Assembly (NCBI GenBank): GCA_026126215.1
Contig: JAHCJQ010000018.1
Coordinates: 1 to 41,440 of the forward strand
Length of the DNA: 41,440 nt
Reading direction: 5' to 3'
Source: Alphaproteobacteria bacterium
GTDB lineage: Bacteria > Pseudomonadota > Alphaproteobacteria > Ferrovibrionales > Ferrovibrionaceae
The notes beneath the pieces were generated by a model that saw only the letters and a list, made by a program, of their open reading frames with translations, searched no databases and was not told where the DNA came from. Shown piece by piece: positions 40,599 to 41,440 of this stretch. Numbering within the stretch: position 1 is the stretch's first letter; every line of letters begins with the position of its first letter. Position numbers and translations under genes: made by a program.

Positions 40599-41440
40599 TC
40601 ATCCGCGATAAGGCCTGAGCACGAGATCCCTGTGGACGATCACGCGCAGGGGCCAACCTGGGCGGACGGTGATGGTCGGCTGGATGTTGAGGTTCCGCTC
40701 GGTGATGCGCTGGCCAGCGCGGTTGGCGTTCTGCTGGGTGGACTCCCGCAGCGCCCGGACCAGATCGCTCTCCTCACCGCCGAGACTGAGCTCGGTGCCG
40801 ACGCCGAGCAGCGTCGAGAGGACCACGCCCTTGATCAGCCGCCAGGTGTGGAAGTCCACCTCGTCCTCGAGCCCGGCGTAACCGGCGGTGTCGGTCGCCG
40901 GCAGATTGTCGATCTGGATCGACGATCCATCGGGCATGACAACGCGCCGCCAGACCAGCAGCGCCCGGCTCTGGCCAAAGGCGATCACGCTGTCATAGGT
41001 GCCGATCAGGCGCGCGCCCTGCGGGATCAGCAGCGTGCGGCCGGTGACGCTGTCGTAGACGTTCTCCGTCACCTGGGCGACGACGGCACCTGGCAGATCC
41101 GAGTTCAAGCCCGTGACGAGGCTGGCGGCGATGATGCTGCCCGCCATCACCTGATAGGGCGAAGCCGGCGTCTGGAGCGCGTGAGGATTGTAGATGCTCT
41201 TCTCGGCCGGCTGGTTCAGGAAGTCGAGCTTCCGCTGCTGATTGTTCTGGTCCCGCTCAAGATCGAGATTGAGCCGATTGGCGTCTACTGTCGGCGGGAG
41301 CTCGGCCGCCGTCGCGACACCAGCACCCTGCCCGGCACTCGGCGCGGAGGCCAGCGCGGGCCGGATGGCTATCTGGAAGAACACACCCGCTTCCCGTGCC
41401 TTCTGAGCCTGTTGGGCGAGGCGCTGACGCTCGGCCAGGG
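40599..41440 (-). CDS. trbI: Conjugal transfer protein TrbI (VirB10-like), partial
   Basis: The frame stays open to the right edge, so the N-terminal part with the inner-membrane helix lies outside. The visible part has a Gln/Arg-rich linker (LAERQRLAQQAQKAREAGVFFQ) and the conserved VirB10/TrbI C-terminal domain: SPYQVMAGSIIAASLVTGLN, GARLIGTYDSVIAFGQSR, MPDGSSIQIDNLPATDTAGY and PTITVRPGWPLRVIVHRDLV. TrbI spans both membranes as the core-complex scaffold of the mating-pair type IV secretion system. The upstream trb genes are expected beyond the window. This identifies the element as conjugative or formerly so. Confidence 0.95.
   Translation of the reverse strand, partial: LAERQRLAQQAQKAREAGVFFQIAIRPALASAPSAGQGAGVATAAELPPTVDANRLNLDLERDQNNQQRKLDFLNQPAEKSIYNPHALQTPASPYQVMAGSIIAASLVTGLNSDLPGAVVAQVTENVYDSVTGRTLLIPQGARLIGTYDSVIAFGQSRALLVWRRVVMPDGSSIQIDNLPATDTAGYAGLEDEVDFHTWRLIKGVVLSTLLGVGTELSLGGEESDLVRALRESTQQNANRAGQRITERNLNIQPTITVRPGWPLRVIVHRDLVLRPYRG

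Noticed and set aside
1..41440. CRISPR arrays or insertion sequences with terminal inverted repeats
   Set aside because: No regularly spaced short repeats, cas genes or transposase genes were seen by eye.

Overview
The window is high-GC DNA (judged by eye) with LysR, IclR and GntR-controlled catabolic operons, TRAP and polar amino-acid ABC transporters, and a Trb-type conjugation gene at its right edge. This points to an alphaproteobacterium, probably Hyphomicrobiales-like; the assignment rests on gene content and not on a marker gene.

Positions 1-25,640 hold three catabolic modules. Module A (1-5,874): a divergent LysR regulator faces an operon for a dihydropyrimidinase/hydantoinase, an N-carbamoylsarcosine-amidase-like cysteine hydrolase, a RidA protein and a TAXI-type TRAP transporter whose permease runs off the left edge. 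Module B (6,108-13,440): an IclR regulator precedes a seven-gene operon with a 2,2-dialkylglycine-decarboxylase-like PLP enzyme, a complete polar amino-acid ABC importer, an alanine-racemase-like enzyme and an EamA exporter. Module C (15,680-25,633): GntR, RidA, HyuA and HyuB genes with 4-bp overlaps are followed by a DctPQM TRAP transporter and an enolase-superfamily enzyme; a 2-hydroxyacid dehydrogenase is divergent. Between B and C lies a decayed large serine recombinase, ending at what looks like a tRNA 3'-end scar with a tRNA-style terminator.

From 25,846 rightward the DNA is an integrative element, probably an ICE. It starts with a 45-nt copy of the 3' half of initiator tRNA-fMet, followed by a tyrosine integrase, a HipBA-type pair, and backbone genes (DUF736, DUF2274, trbI) that continue past the right edge. 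About 0.39 kb of backbone (the DUF2274 3' end plus DUF736) occurs twice as direct repeats, 10.76 kb apart, and the left copy is frameshifted. The DNA between the repeats is a defence-like cargo island: TcmP + a three-Cys-motif DUF5131 protein + an unknown protein; scars of a tyrosine recombinase and an MBL-fold gene; an operon for an MBL-fold protein, an E2-E1-JAB triple fusion and a four-helix membrane protein; and, divergent from it, an XRE-ImmA/IrrE regulator, a PIN-domain protein and an unknown protein.

The most interesting locus is 33,217-39,908. It is a ubiquitin-like conjugation operon with every recognisable catalytic residue in place but no visible ubiquitin-like protein and no CD-NTase. 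It has a putative membrane effector and is controlled, by inference, by a protease-type XRE-ImmA switch whose promoter contains a 36-bp dyad.
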